Shown here: piece after piece, positions 49,617-57,396 of the stretch
Layout: every line of letters starts with the position of its first letter
Numbering within the stretch: the stretch's first letter is position 1
Source: CAVPFA01 sp963703655
GTDB lineage: Bacteria; Actinomycetota; Acidimicrobiia; Acidimicrobiales; Bog-793
NCBI GenBank assembly: GCA_963703655.1
Contig: CAVPFA010000003.1
Span: forward strand, 1,984,001 to 2,048,000
Reading direction: 5' to 3'
DNA length: 64,000 nucleotides
Translations under genes and position numbers: made by a program
Notes under the pieces: generated by a model
Database searches by the model: none
What the model saw: the letters and a program-made list of their open reading frames with translations, nothing else
What the model was told of the DNA's origin: nothing

Positions 49617-50636
49617 TCAGCCGAACCACACGCTGGCGCGGTTCGCCAGCAGGTCGTAGAGCTCGCTCTGAAGCCGCTGGCGGATGGCATCGGCCTCCTC
49701 CATGACGCGGCTTCGCGGGTAGCGCTCGAGGCCGGGCTCGACGTCGAAGGTGATGGGGTCGAGCACGCGGAAGCGGAATTTGGCGGGGAGGTAGATCAGT
49801 GTCCCGAGTACCGGTCCGAGCAGCAGATGGTTGGCGGTCACAGGGAGGTACGGAAGCCCGAGCGCCCTGCCGAGAGCCGGAACTTTGAAGAGGATCGGCA
49901 TGGATTCCTCTGCACCGACCACGGCGATGGGTACCACGGGCACGCCGGCTCTCATGGCCGTCTCGACGAAGCCGCCTCGCCCGAAACGGCGAAGCTGATA
50001 CCGGTCCCGGGTCAGCTTTGAAGGCCCTTTCGTCCCCTCTGGAAAGGTGAGGACGAGTTGCCGGTCGTCGTGCAGGAGCCGGTAGGCGTTGTCAGGATGC
50101 GCCGGGACCCCACCGCCACGGCTCCACAGCGTGCCGGCAACCGGGAGGGTCCGAAACCAATAGTCGGCCAAGCCATAGACGGGGCGCCCGAGCTCGGTTT
50201 CTATGCCCTGCATGATCATCGGAGCGTCCGACGGGATCGCACCGGCGTGATTGGCAATCAAAAGGGCGCCACCCGTCTGGGGAACCTTCTCCAGCCCCTG
50301 CCACTCCACGCGGAACCAGCGCTCGTAGTAGAAGCGCCCGACCCTGCGGGCGAGCTGCCTGAAGTGCTCGGATCGGCCCCAGGCGTCGACGTCGTCGGTG
50401 CGTGGGCCGGCTGGCGCCGTGTCCGCCCGGAGACCCTTGATTTGTGGGGCGAACGCCGGCGGCTCGCCGCCCTCGGCCGGCGGGTTGCCGTCCTGGGTGT
50501 GCGGCCGGGGGGCCTGCGCCGGCGGCTCGCCGCGCTGCTCCCGAGGCCGCAGAGCCAACAAAGCGGCGCCTTCGATCTCGAGGTCGCCCGCGGTCGATGT
50601 GTCCTTCTCGGCCGCGGCGCGCCCGCTTCGCACCAT
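49617..50636 (-). CDS. PlsC-like lysophospholipid acyltransferase
   Basis: Protein of 339 aa. The first 85 residues are Pro/Ala-rich and probably disordered. The acyltransferase domain has 'LLIANHAGAIPSDAPM' (an HX6D version of the catalytic motif), 'LVLTFPEGTKGPSK' and 'VPVVPIAVVGAEE'. It would acylate lysophosphatidic acid or a related acceptor at the membrane. It is the first gene of a two-gene operon with the SDR. Typical PlsC has HX4D, so this belongs to a divergent subfamily. Confidence 0.85.
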   Translation of the reverse strand: MVRSGRAAAEKDTSTAGDLEIEGAALLALRPREQRGEPPAQAPRPHTQDGNPPAEGGEPPAFAPQIKGLRADTAPAGPRTDDVDAWGRSEHFRQLARRVGRFYYERWFRVEWQGLEKVPQTGGALLIANHAGAIPSDAPMIMQGIETELGRPVYGLADYWFRTLPVAGTLWSRGGGVPAHPDNAYRLLHDDRQLVLTFPEGTKGPSKLTRDRYQLRRFGRGGFVETAMRAGVPVVPIAVVGAEESMPILFKVPALGRALGLPYLPVTANHLLLGPVLGTLIYLPAKFRFRVLDPITFDVEPGLERYPRSRVMEEADAIRQRLQSELYDLLANRASVWFG

Positions 50637-50664
50637 GGTTGGATGGTACCGCTCGCTACGGGCT

Positions 50665-50812
50665 TGCGGTCAGGGCGGGCCGGCGGGCTGACCGAACCTG
50701 CGCTCAGGGCCGGCCGGCGGAACCTGTGCTGCGGTCAGTGTCGCCGGAGCCTGCGTTCAGGGCCGGCCGGGGGCGGTCTCTGCGTCAGGGCCGGCCGGCG
50801 GAGACGAAGCCT
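50665..50812. repeat. Imperfect tandem repeats with TCAGGGCCGGCCGG core
   Basis: About five degenerate units of 25-35 bases, each beginning TGCG(G/C/T)TCAGGGC and carrying GGCCGGCCGG, run from 50665 into the last codons of the NlpC/P60 gene (stop at 50785). The core GGCCGGCC is palindromic, so each unit could form a small hairpin. The array fills the space between the NlpC/P60 gene and the PlsC-like gene. Confidence 0.65.
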
Positions 50813-52077
50813 GCCCAGTACATCGGGTAGTACGCGACGTTCGTCCCGACCTCTGCTGCCTGGATGATCGTGTCGGTTCCATACGGTCCCGAGCCGATGT
50901 AGATCGCCACGTGGGTGATCGGCAAGGCGCCGTCGTTGGCGAAGTGGTAAAAGAGCAGGTCGCCCGGTTCGATCCGCGTCAGGCTGACTCGGGTTGACTC
51001 CTGGTCCTGGATGGTCGCCCCGTGGAGGAGCTGTATTCCCGCCGCCGCCCAGGCGAGCATCGTGAGGCCCGAGCAGTCGACACCCTGCTGGCTCGCCCCG
51101 CCCCACACGTACGGCACGCCCAAGTAGGACTCCGCCGCGGTAACGGCCACCAGCCCGCGGGGGTTCGTGCCGGCTGGAACGAGCGTGTTTCCGTATCCGA
51201 GCTGGTCACTCCCGGTCCCTGGTCCGAACGGCCAACCCGCGCCGACTCCGGTGAGTCCGCCGCCTCCGCCGTCGTTTTGGCGTTGGGCAGAAGCTTTCGC
51301 CGCCGCCGCAGCCGCCGCAGCTCTCGCCGCCGCAGCCGCCGCAGCCGCCGCAGCTTTCGCCGCCGCAGCTGCTGCTGCGGCCGCGGCCGCGGCCTCAGCT
51401 GCTGCAATCTCTCGTTCCCGCTTCAGCGTGAGCAAGTAGAGCTGTCCCTTCACCTGGTGCAGCGCCGACTCCGCGTTCAGCGTTGCGGCTTGCGCGGCAG
51501 CCCCAGCTTGGTCCGCTGCGCGTTGAGCCTTCGCTGCTGCTTTCAGGATGGTCACCTGCGTCGCCCGCTCGACGGCGAGCCGGCCGCTGATCGAACGCAA
51601 CTCGTGCAGCGCGGCCTCCAAGGTGTGAGCGACCACCCCCGCGTAGACCTCTGCGCTCTGGGCGTAATTGACGCTCGAGGTGAGCGCTGCACCCACCTGG
51701 GAGGCGAGCCCGTCGCCGGTAACGTACGCCTCGATAGCCGCGGTCTGCGCGCGAAGCCGGGCAGCCACCAGCTGACGTCGCGTCGCCCTCAGCCGGCTCT
51801 CGGTCCTGGCGAGCGAGGTCTTGTCCTCGTGCACCAGCACGGTCTGCTCGTCGAACTGCTCGGCCGCGACGTTCACGGCGTTCTGGTCGCTCGTGATCCG
51901 CTGAGCGAGCGCGTCGGCGCGGGACTGAAGGGACTCGATCTGTGAGTTGGTGCGACTGACGGGATTCGGTGGTGCTGCTTCCGCCGGCACGGTGACCACA
52001 AAGAGTGAAGCCGCCAAAGCGACCGCCACCAGGACGGTCGCGGCGACGCCCGAACTCCTCCACCTCTTGAGCAACAT
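50785..52077 (-). CDS. NlpC/P60 peptidoglycan hydrolase with N-terminal coiled coil (RipA-like)
   Basis: Exported protein of 430 aa. The signal peptide is about 1-35 (ends 'VPAEAA'). A long coiled coil covers about 40-225. An Ala-rich stretch (about 225-262, encoded by GCC/GCA repeats near 51290-51405) and a Gly linker lead to the NlpC/P60 domain (305-430), with catalytic Cys335 ('GVDCSGLTMLAW') and His389 ('ITHVAIYIG'). Such enzymes cut peptidoglycan stem peptides, and the coiled coil often keeps them inactive until a division or elongation partner binds. A degenerate repeat array overlaps the 3' end. Confidence 0.9.
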   Translation of the reverse strand: MLLKRWRSSGVAATVLVAVALAASLFVVTVPAEAAPPNPVSRTNSQIESLQSRADALAQRITSDQNAVNVAAEQFDEQTVLVHEDKTSLARTESRLRATRRQLVAARLRAQTAAIEAYVTGDGLASQVGAALTSSVNYAQSAEVYAGVVAHTLEAALHELRSISGRLAVERATQVTILKAAAKAQRAADQAGAAAQAATLNAESALHQVKGQLYLLTLKREREIAAAEAAAAAAAAAAAAKAAAAAAAAAARAAAAAAAAKASAQRQNDGGGGGLTGVGAGWPFGPGTGSDQLGYGNTLVPAGTNPRGLVAVTAAESYLGVPYVWGGASQQGVDCSGLTMLAWAAAGIQLLHGATIQDQESTRVSLTRIEPGDLLFYHFANDGALPITHVAIYIGSGPYGTDTIIQAAEVGTNVAYYPMYWAGFVSAGRP

Positions 52078-52213
52078 ACGTTAACTTTCGCCACATTAGC
52101 CACGGCTGTCAACTGAACCATGGCTGAGCAGGGCTGGCCTGTTCGCAGAACCCAAGGCTCGTGCTCCACGCACCACGGAGGAGTAGCCTCCGCCCGCGGC
52201 GCCGCAGGAGCCC

Positions 52214-52290
52214 GGGGACGTAGCCCAACCGGCAGAGGCAGGGCGCTTAAAACGCTCACAGTGAGGGTTCGAGCCCCTCCGTCCCCACCA
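52214..52290 (+). tRNA. tRNA with anticodon UAA and short variable loop (Leu-like by anticodon)
   Basis: A 77-base cloverleaf with encoded CCA. Acceptor GGGGACG (52214-52220) pairs with CGTCCCC (52280-52286); discriminator A52287. D-arm GCC/GGC. Anticodon stem GGGCG/CGCTC (one G-T pair) with loop CTTAAAA, so the anticodon is TAA at 52248-52250. Variable loop ACAGT is only five bases. T-arm GAGGG-TTCGAGC-CCCTC is perfect. UAA reads the Leu codon UUA, but bacterial tRNA-Leu is a class II tRNA with a long variable arm. Identity is therefore uncertain. It is not a suppressor of UAA stops, which would need anticodon UUA. Confidence 0.85.
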
Positions 52291-52398
52291 CTGTTCCCAC
52301 AAGGCCTTGTTGCGCAGGCAAGAGCGCCAAGCTCGTGCGCAGCGATGTTCGCGACCTGCTTGGATTGGTGACGGAGCAGCGACGAACGAGGAGGTGCG

Positions 52399-52812
52399 AT
52401 GAATATCGAGTTCCTTGCGACCGTGGCAGTAATCGCTCCCGATCCGAGCAAGAGCCGCGATCTGTATGTGGAGGCGCTCGGTCTCCCGCTGCAGGCCGAG
52501 GGTGACGGGTACTATCACAGCGAGCAGATCGCCGGCTGCAAGTCGTTCGGGATCTGGCCGCTGTCCCAGGCGGCTCAGGCGTGTTTCGGAACCGACCAGT
52601 GGCCCGTAGAGCGGCCGGTACCGCAGGTCAGCCTCGAGTTCGATGTCGCCAGCGTTGCTGCGGTCGCTCCGGCGGCGCGGGACCTCGAGCAGGCCGGCTA
52701 TGAACTGCTGCATGAAGCTCGCGAGGAACCATGGGGCCAGACCGTCGCTCGGCTGCAGTCACCCGAGGGTGCGATTATCGGCATCTCCTACGCGCCGATA
52801 CTGCACGACTGA
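52399..52812 (+). CDS. VOC (glyoxalase/bleomycin-resistance) family protein
   Basis: Protein of 137 aa. The pattern 'FLATVAVIAPDPSKSRDLYVEALGLPLQ' followed by paired beta-alpha-beta-beta-beta units ('EFDVASVAAVAPAARDLEQAGYELLHEAREEPWGQTVARLQSPEGAIIGI') is typical of vicinal-oxygen-chelate proteins. The substrate is unknown; such proteins include dioxygenases, isomerases and drug-binding proteins. GAGGAGG lies four bases before ATG 52399. It follows the tRNA gene by about 110 bases. Confidence 0.83.
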   Translation: MNIEFLATVAVIAPDPSKSRDLYVEALGLPLQAEGDGYYHSEQIAGCKSFGIWPLSQAAQACFGTDQWPVERPVPQVSLEFDVASVAAVAPAARDLEQAGYELLHEAREEPWGQTVARLQSPEGAIIGISYAPILHD

Positions 52813-52863
52813 CTCCAGTCCGAAAAGCGAGCGTGGGTGACGCCCTCGAGGCGTTTGTGCACC

Positions 52864-53283
52864 TCACTCCTCGCCGGAAAATCGCTCCCACGCCGATTGG
52901 CGCGTCATGGCCAGGGCTTCGCCGATGCGCGCCCAGCTGACGCCTCGCGCCCTCAGCGCTGCGACGCAGTGGGCGACTGCACGGTCGACGTTCTGATGGG
53001 CAGCGTGGGCTCGTACCATCTCAGCGAGCAGGTCTTCGTCCGACAACCCGTCCCAGGCCTTCAGGGTCGGCGGATCCTGGGCGTCGCCCGACCGGACTGC
53101 ATCATCTGCGTCGTCTGCCGAACCGCCCTTGCGAGCCATCTCTTCAGTAATGATCTGGTTGCAGAGGTCGATGCACTCGTTGCAGATAAAGACACCCGGA
53201 CCTGCGACCAGCTTCCCGACGTCGAACTGACTCTTCGCGCAGAACGAGCAGCACAATGCCTCAGGGCTCACGGTTCGCGGCAT
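52864..53283 (-). CDS. ClpX-type C4 zinc-finger protein with C-terminal helix-turn-helix
   Basis: Protein of 139 aa. Residues 8-45 are a ClpX zinc-binding domain: 'CSFCAKSQFDVGKLVAGPGVFICNECIDLC' pattern with CxxC...CxxC. The C-terminal part ('AVAHCVAALRARGVSWARIGEALAMTRQSAWERF') looks like a DNA-binding helix-turn-helix. No ATPase domain is present, so it is not ClpX. The combination suggests a regulator or a ClpP-substrate adaptor. ATG 53283 has AGGAGG seven bases upstream. Its promoter region holds a duplicated palindrome (53310-53349), which it might bind itself. Confidence 0.82.
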   Translation of the reverse strand: MPRTVSPEALCCSFCAKSQFDVGKLVAGPGVFICNECIDLCNQIITEEMARKGGSADDADDAVRSGDAQDPPTLKAWDGLSDEDLLAEMVRAHAAHQNVDRAVAHCVAALRARGVSWARIGEALAMTRQSAWERFSGEE

Positions 53284-53309
53284 TCGCCTCCTCCTCACGG
53301 CCACAGGCA

Positions 53310-53349
53310 GTCAGGATAAACCTGACGTTCGCGTCAGGTTACGCCTGAC
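53310..53349 (-). promoter_or_regulatory. Twin operator: two copies of GTCAGG-N5-CCTGAC
   Basis: Two 17-bp palindromes, 53310-53326 and 53333-53349, share GTCAGGNNNNNCCTGAC and are 23 bases apart centre to centre. They lie 27-66 bases upstream of the ClpX-zinc-finger gene start. On the minus strand TATCCT (53313-53318) inside the proximal palindrome could be the -10 box. The inner half sites also pair with each other around TTCG. This looks like a dimeric repressor or activator site. Confidence 0.7.
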
Positions 53350-53419
53350 GCATGTGAAGGTCAAGATCTCGCTGCAGGAGTCGGGCGTCGACAGCTGTCC
53401 ACCCGGTCCTCGCTAGCGG

Positions 53420-53911
53420 CTAGCGCGACTCACCGACCACGCCGCCTGCCGCTTCCTTCATCGCTCGCAGGTCGAGTTTCTTCATCGTCAACATCGCCTG
53501 CATCGCCCGATCGGCTCGTTCCGGGTCAGGGTCCCCGAGTAACGACGGCAACTCGGAAGGTACGACCTGCCAACGCACGCCATAGCGGTCCTTCAACCAC
53601 CCGCAGGCGATCTCCTCGCCGCCATCGGTGAGCACCTCCCAATAGTGGTCGACCTCCTCCTCGGTAGCGCAGTCGATCAAGAAGGAGATGGATTCGTCGA
53701 AACCGTAATGAGCTGGCCCGCCGTTTAGAGCGACGAACTCGTTGCCGCCCAGCTCGAAGTGGATCGTCATGACGGAGCCGGCCGGCCCCGGCCCGGCCTC
53801 GCTGTAGCGAGCCACCTGCGTGATTCGGGAGTCGGGGAATACCGACAGGTAGAACTCGACGGCCTCTTCGGCCTGGTCATCGAACCACAGGAAAGGAGTG
53901 ATCTTGGGCAT
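53420..53911 (-). CDS. PhnB-like VOC family protein
   Basis: Protein of 163 aa starting 'MPKITPFLWFDDQAEEAVEFYLSVFPDSRITQVARY', the signature of the PhnB / '3-demethylubiquinone-9 3-methyltransferase' annotated VOC family. The second half contains 'CGWLKDRYGVRWQVVPSELPSLLGDPDPERADRAMQAMLTMKKLDL', also typical. Despite the annotation name the fold is a VOC dimer and no methyltransferase motif is present. Function unknown. It probably has its own promoter in the 199 bases upstream. Confidence 0.9.
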   Translation of the reverse strand: MPKITPFLWFDDQAEEAVEFYLSVFPDSRITQVARYSEAGPGPAGSVMTIHFELGGNEFVALNGGPAHYGFDESISFLIDCATEEEVDHYWEVLTDGGEEIACGWLKDRYGVRWQVVPSELPSLLGDPDPERADRAMQAMLTMKKLDLRAMKEAAGGVVGESR

Positions 53912-54110
53912 GCTGCCGTCCTCGATTCTTCGTCACGGGTCCTGCAGGTGAGAGGGCACTGGCAAGAGAAATCATCGCAGAAGGCGGACGCCGGACGCCT
54001 TGACGACCGTGTCGTCGTATCTATCGTTGGAAACGGTGGCCGGCGTCGATGACGGCCCGAGCCGGGGATCTCTGTCCCCAGGAGCCGCCACCATCTAGAA
54101 TGGCCTTGAG

Positions 54111-55085
54111 ATGAGCGCCATTACGCTCCCGGACGCGTCCCACCGCCGGGCGGCCGAGAGCCAATGGGCCGTTGAGACCCATGGGCTGACCAAGCGGTTC
54201 GGCGACAATGTAGCGGTCAACAATGTGGAGCTCCTAGTCCCGCGCGGATGTGCGTTTGGCTACCTGGGGCCCAACGGCGCAGGCAAGACGACGCTCATCC
54301 GCGTTCTTCTGGGGTTGACGCATGCCGATTCCGGCACGATGGCTCTGCTCGGATACCCCGTTCCCAAGCACCGCGACGTGGCGCTGGCACGAGTCGGGGC
54401 CATCGTCGACGAGCCAAGGTTTCACGGCCACCTGACCGGGAGGCAGAACCTGCAGATCCTCGCCGCCGCACGCGAACGGGAGGCACGCGATCGCATCGGG
54501 CCGTCTCTCGAACGCGTCGGCCTGGCTCATCGCGCAGACGACAAGGTCTCGAAGTACTCGATGGGCATGCGTCAGCGACTCGGAGTTGCCGCCTGCCTGA
54601 TCGGACAACCCCAGCTGCTGATCCTGGACGAGCCGATGAACGGGCTCGACCCGGCCGGCATGGCCGAGATGCGTGACATGATCCTCTCCCTGGTGGCCGA
54701 GGGTCGCACGATCGTGTTGTCCTCGCACCTGCTCGACGAGGTCGAGCGGACCTGCGACGCCGTGGCGATCGTCGACCGGGGAAGGGTTATCCGGCAGGGA
54801 TCCATATCCGAACTGCTGTCCGGAGCATCGCTCGTGCTCCAGGTCGAGTGCTCTGACCCCGATCGGGCCCGCGCCCTCATCGAGGGCACCAATATTGCGG
54901 CCCGTATCGAGGTCGGGCCGCAGGGTCTTGGGATCACGCTGGCGGGAGGCACGTCGCGCGACGTCGTGGCCGAGATCAACCGCGTTCTTGTGGAGGCGGG
55001 GATCGCCGTGTATCGCCTCCAGGAGGTCCAGGCGTCGCTCGAGGAGTGGTTCCTGCAGGTCACGAGCCGACTGGGGGCCTCGTAA
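54111..55085 (+). CDS. ABC transporter ATP-binding protein (export/drug type)
   Basis: ATPase of 324 aa: Walker A 'GPNGAGKTT', signature 'YSMGMRQRL', Walker B 'LLILDEPMNGLD', H-loop 'LSSHLLDE'. The C-terminal 90 residues are the accessory domain common in DrrA/CcmA-type exporters. Its stop TAA shares a base with the ATG of the permease gene (TAATG), so the two form a transporter. The substrate is not evident. Confidence 0.92.
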   Translation: MSAITLPDASHRRAAESQWAVETHGLTKRFGDNVAVNNVELLVPRGCAFGYLGPNGAGKTTLIRVLLGLTHADSGTMALLGYPVPKHRDVALARVGAIVDEPRFHGHLTGRQNLQILAAAREREARDRIGPSLERVGLAHRADDKVSKYSMGMRQRLGVAACLIGQPQLLILDEPMNGLDPAGMAEMRDMILSLVAEGRTIVLSSHLLDEVERTCDAVAIVDRGRVIRQGSISELLSGASLVLQVECSDPDRARALIEGTNIAARIEVGPQGLGITLAGGTSRDVVAEINRVLVEAGIAVYRLQEVQASLEEWFLQVTSRLGAS

Positions 55086-56350
55086 TGGCGACCTTGCCTG
55101 CCCAGACCTCTCCGGTTCCGGCTCCGGCGCAGTCCGGCTTGTCGCCTGATCACCGGGGATCGCCGATTCCTACGGGGGCCATGATCGCGACCAGATTCAT
55201 GGAGCTTCGCAAGCGACGCGGGCTCATGATCGCACTGATCGTGGTGAACATCGGCATCCCGACAATCTTCCTCGTCGTCCGATTGCTGGCTCATGCGTTC
55301 GACCCGAAGTCCTACGGGCCGGCCGGTGGCTACTCGATCTACACGGGCCTTGTCGCCGGCGTGATGTACGTCTTCGGCTTCATCGTCGCCGCGACCTTGG
55401 GGTGTACGGCGGGATCAATCGACCTCACGGAGGGGATGTTCCGCCACCTCGTGGTGACGGGCCGGTCCCGACTCGCTCTCTACCTGGCCCGGATCCCAGC
55501 CGGGTTGGCCATCGTCGTGCCCTTGGTCGCGGTCGGTTTCACCATCGTCTGCACCGTGTGCGTCTTCGCGGCGCCGACGAAGCTCAACTACGACGGCGTG
55601 AACGTGCCGGCGGGCCTGTCGCTCACCGGGCTCGAGAGTTGGGCTGCGGACCATCCCGGCCCGGTCCTGTGCGAGTTCAACTACAGCGGACCGGGCCTGC
55701 CGGGCGTCCCTTGCGGTAACGGCGGCCAGATCCTCAAGGCGCCTCCGGGGTCTCAAGGCCCGCAGCCCACGCCCGCCCAGCTCAGAACCGCCGCTGTCCA
55801 AATCGCCCAGCAGAACTATGCCAGCTACTCCTCCGAGTTCCTGTACCCGTCCGACTCGCTCATGATCAAGTCAGGGCTGTGGCTCGAACTGGAAGCGGTC
55901 ATCGGGCTCGTCGTAGGCCTGGGACTGGCCTCGCTGCTCGGGCAACGGACGGTCTCTGTGATCCTGATGATCGTGCTCGAGGTAGTCCTGACGCCGCTCT
56001 TCTCGCGAGCGCGGATCCCTCACCTCTTGAACTTGCAGCGCTCGGTGGTCGGAGTCGCCACCGCCCACCTCGCACCGGGCGGCATTTCTGTATTCGGAGG
56101 CGGTGGTGGAGGGCCCGGCGCAAACCATGGGAACCCGCTTCTCGTGCCCGAGTCGACCACCGTGGCCGTCTGCGTCATCGTTGCGTGGCTGGTCGTCTGG
56201 ACGGCCCTTGGCGCCTGGAGGATGATGACGCGCGACACGTGGAGCGCGTCTCGGATGCCTCTGCTCAGTCGACGAGCGAGGTGGCGAGGTCGGCTGCCGA
56301 GAGCGCGGCGGCACACCCACGATCGTGGGCGAGTATGGCGACATCGGTGA
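55085..56350 (+). CDS. ABC transporter permease (ABC-2 type)
   Basis: Membrane protein of 421 aa with about six hydrophobic segments: one near 45-65, two near 95-155, one near 160-180, one near 270-300 and one near 365-385. A large exported loop lies near 185-265 with several Cys and Pro. It pairs with the upstream ATPase. The last 28 codons ('ARWRGRLPRARRHTHDRGRVWRHR') are basic and are read antisense to the end of the next gene, overlapping it by 86 bases; this tail is probably not functional and suggests a lost stop codon. Confidence 0.85.
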   Translation: MATLPAQTSPVPAPAQSGLSPDHRGSPIPTGAMIATRFMELRKRRGLMIALIVVNIGIPTIFLVVRLLAHAFDPKSYGPAGGYSIYTGLVAGVMYVFGFIVAATLGCTAGSIDLTEGMFRHLVVTGRSRLALYLARIPAGLAIVVPLVAVGFTIVCTVCVFAAPTKLNYDGVNVPAGLSLTGLESWAADHPGPVLCEFNYSGPGLPGVPCGNGGQILKAPPGSQGPQPTPAQLRTAAVQIAQQNYASYSSEFLYPSDSLMIKSGLWLELEAVIGLVVGLGLASLLGQRTVSVILMIVLEVVLTPLFSRARIPHLLNLQRSVVGVATAHLAPGGISVFGGGGGGPGANHGNPLLVPESTTVAVCVIVAWLVVWTALGAWRMMTRDTWSASRMPLLSRRARWRGRLPRARRHTHDRGRVWRHR

Positions 56351-57299
56351 ACTTGATCACGTGCTCGTCGCCGTTCTCCACGGCACGGTCGAGGATCTCG
56401 TCCGGCGTAAGGGATTGCTGTAGGCCGCCGGGCTCGGCCCTCGCGACTGCGTAGCAGGCGGTGATGGCGGCGGTGGCACTCCAGGCCGCCTGCCAGGTGA
56501 GCCACCACAGGCCTACGGGCAACGACTGAAGCGCTGCTGCTGCCGCGGCTGGCGCGGTGGCGGCGTGCACGAGCATGATCGGCTCCGCACGCCCGTACTC
56601 GAGGTACTGGGCTACGGCTGCCTCCACTAGCGCGTCCAGCTCCGCGGGCACGTGCTCGGCGTCGGCAGGTGGACGCAACGCCGCGAGCGCGTCGGGCCAC
56701 GGTGTCGTGCCACCCAGCTGGGAGAGTCGTGCCTCGGCGCTGCCGGCCGGAGCATCGATGCGCGGGACACGCGCCAGGGCCTCGGTTGGGCCGAGATGCC
56801 CTGCTGTCCGGCTTGCGGTAGGCAGCGGCTTGAAGCGGGCCGCCCAGTAGCCGAGAGCGATGCCGAGCTCGCGCACGCGTGAGTCTGTTTCTCTGGCCTC
56901 GAGAGCCCGGAGAGCGTGTCCTGTCCGGATTAGCCCGTGGGTCGCCGACCCGACCGCGCCGGGCAAGAGGCGTGGCCACCACTCGGCGAGCACATCTCGC
57001 CAAGGTCGTTCCGCAAGTTCGGCCTCGAAGAGACCGAGCCAGTCGCCGAGCCGTGTGGCGTCACCGAGAACTTCTCGCCACTCGTCTCCCGGTATCGCCC
57101 GGCCTGGCGAGGGAGCGGGCTCGAGGCCTTTCGCGTAGCTGTCGAGCCAACCGTGCGTCACGTACGAACGATGGTTTCGCTCGAGCACTTCGACCACCAT
57201 CGGCCCGTGATTGGACAGGTACCCCTCGAACTCCGGTCCGTACGCGAACAGTCGCTCGTACGCCTCGTCGAGCACGTCGTCACCCGCGGGAAGAATCAC
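56265..57299 (-). CDS. Questin-oxidase-like (DUF4243) protein
   Basis: Protein of 344 aa. 'EGYLSNHGPMVVEVLERN' at the start, 'SATHGLIRTGHALRALEA' near the middle, 'PIMLVHAATAPAAAAAALQSLP' and the ending 'GDEHVIKFTDVAILAHDRG' match questin oxidase family proteins, cofactor-free Baeyer-Villiger-type oxygenases in fungi; bacterial members are uncharacterised. The start is GTG 57299. It is convergent with and overlaps the ABC permease gene by 86 bases. Confidence 0.82.
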   Translation of the reverse strand: MILPAGDDVLDEAYERLFAYGPEFEGYLSNHGPMVVEVLERNHRSYVTHGWLDSYAKGLEPAPSPGRAIPGDEWREVLGDATRLGDWLGLFEAELAERPWRDVLAEWWPRLLPGAVGSATHGLIRTGHALRALEARETDSRVRELGIALGYWAARFKPLPTASRTAGHLGPTEALARVPRIDAPAGSAEARLSQLGGTTPWPDALAALRPPADAEHVPAELDALVEAAVAQYLEYGRAEPIMLVHAATAPAAAAAALQSLPVGLWWLTWQAAWSATAAITACYAVARAEPGGLQQSLTPDEILDRAVENGDEHVIKFTDVAILAHDRGCAAALSAADLATSLVD

Positions 57300-57396
57300 G
57301 CCCTGGGACCCTATTGCGCCGTCGGCTTCAGAGAGACCACGCCTGACGGGAGTCTCCGCCCCAGATTCAGGGCGTTGCCGGGTCGCCGATCGGTGG

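Noticed and set aside
51167..51439. Ala-rich plus-strand frame
   Set aside because: Antisense reading of the alanine repeat linker of the NlpC/P60 protein.
52248..52250. Reading the tRNA as an ochre suppressor
   Set aside because: Anticodon UAA pairs with codon UUA; suppression of UAA stops needs anticodon UUA.
52864..53283. Calling the zinc-finger protein ClpX
   Set aside because: Only the C4 zinc domain is present; the AAA+ ATPase with Walker motifs is absent.
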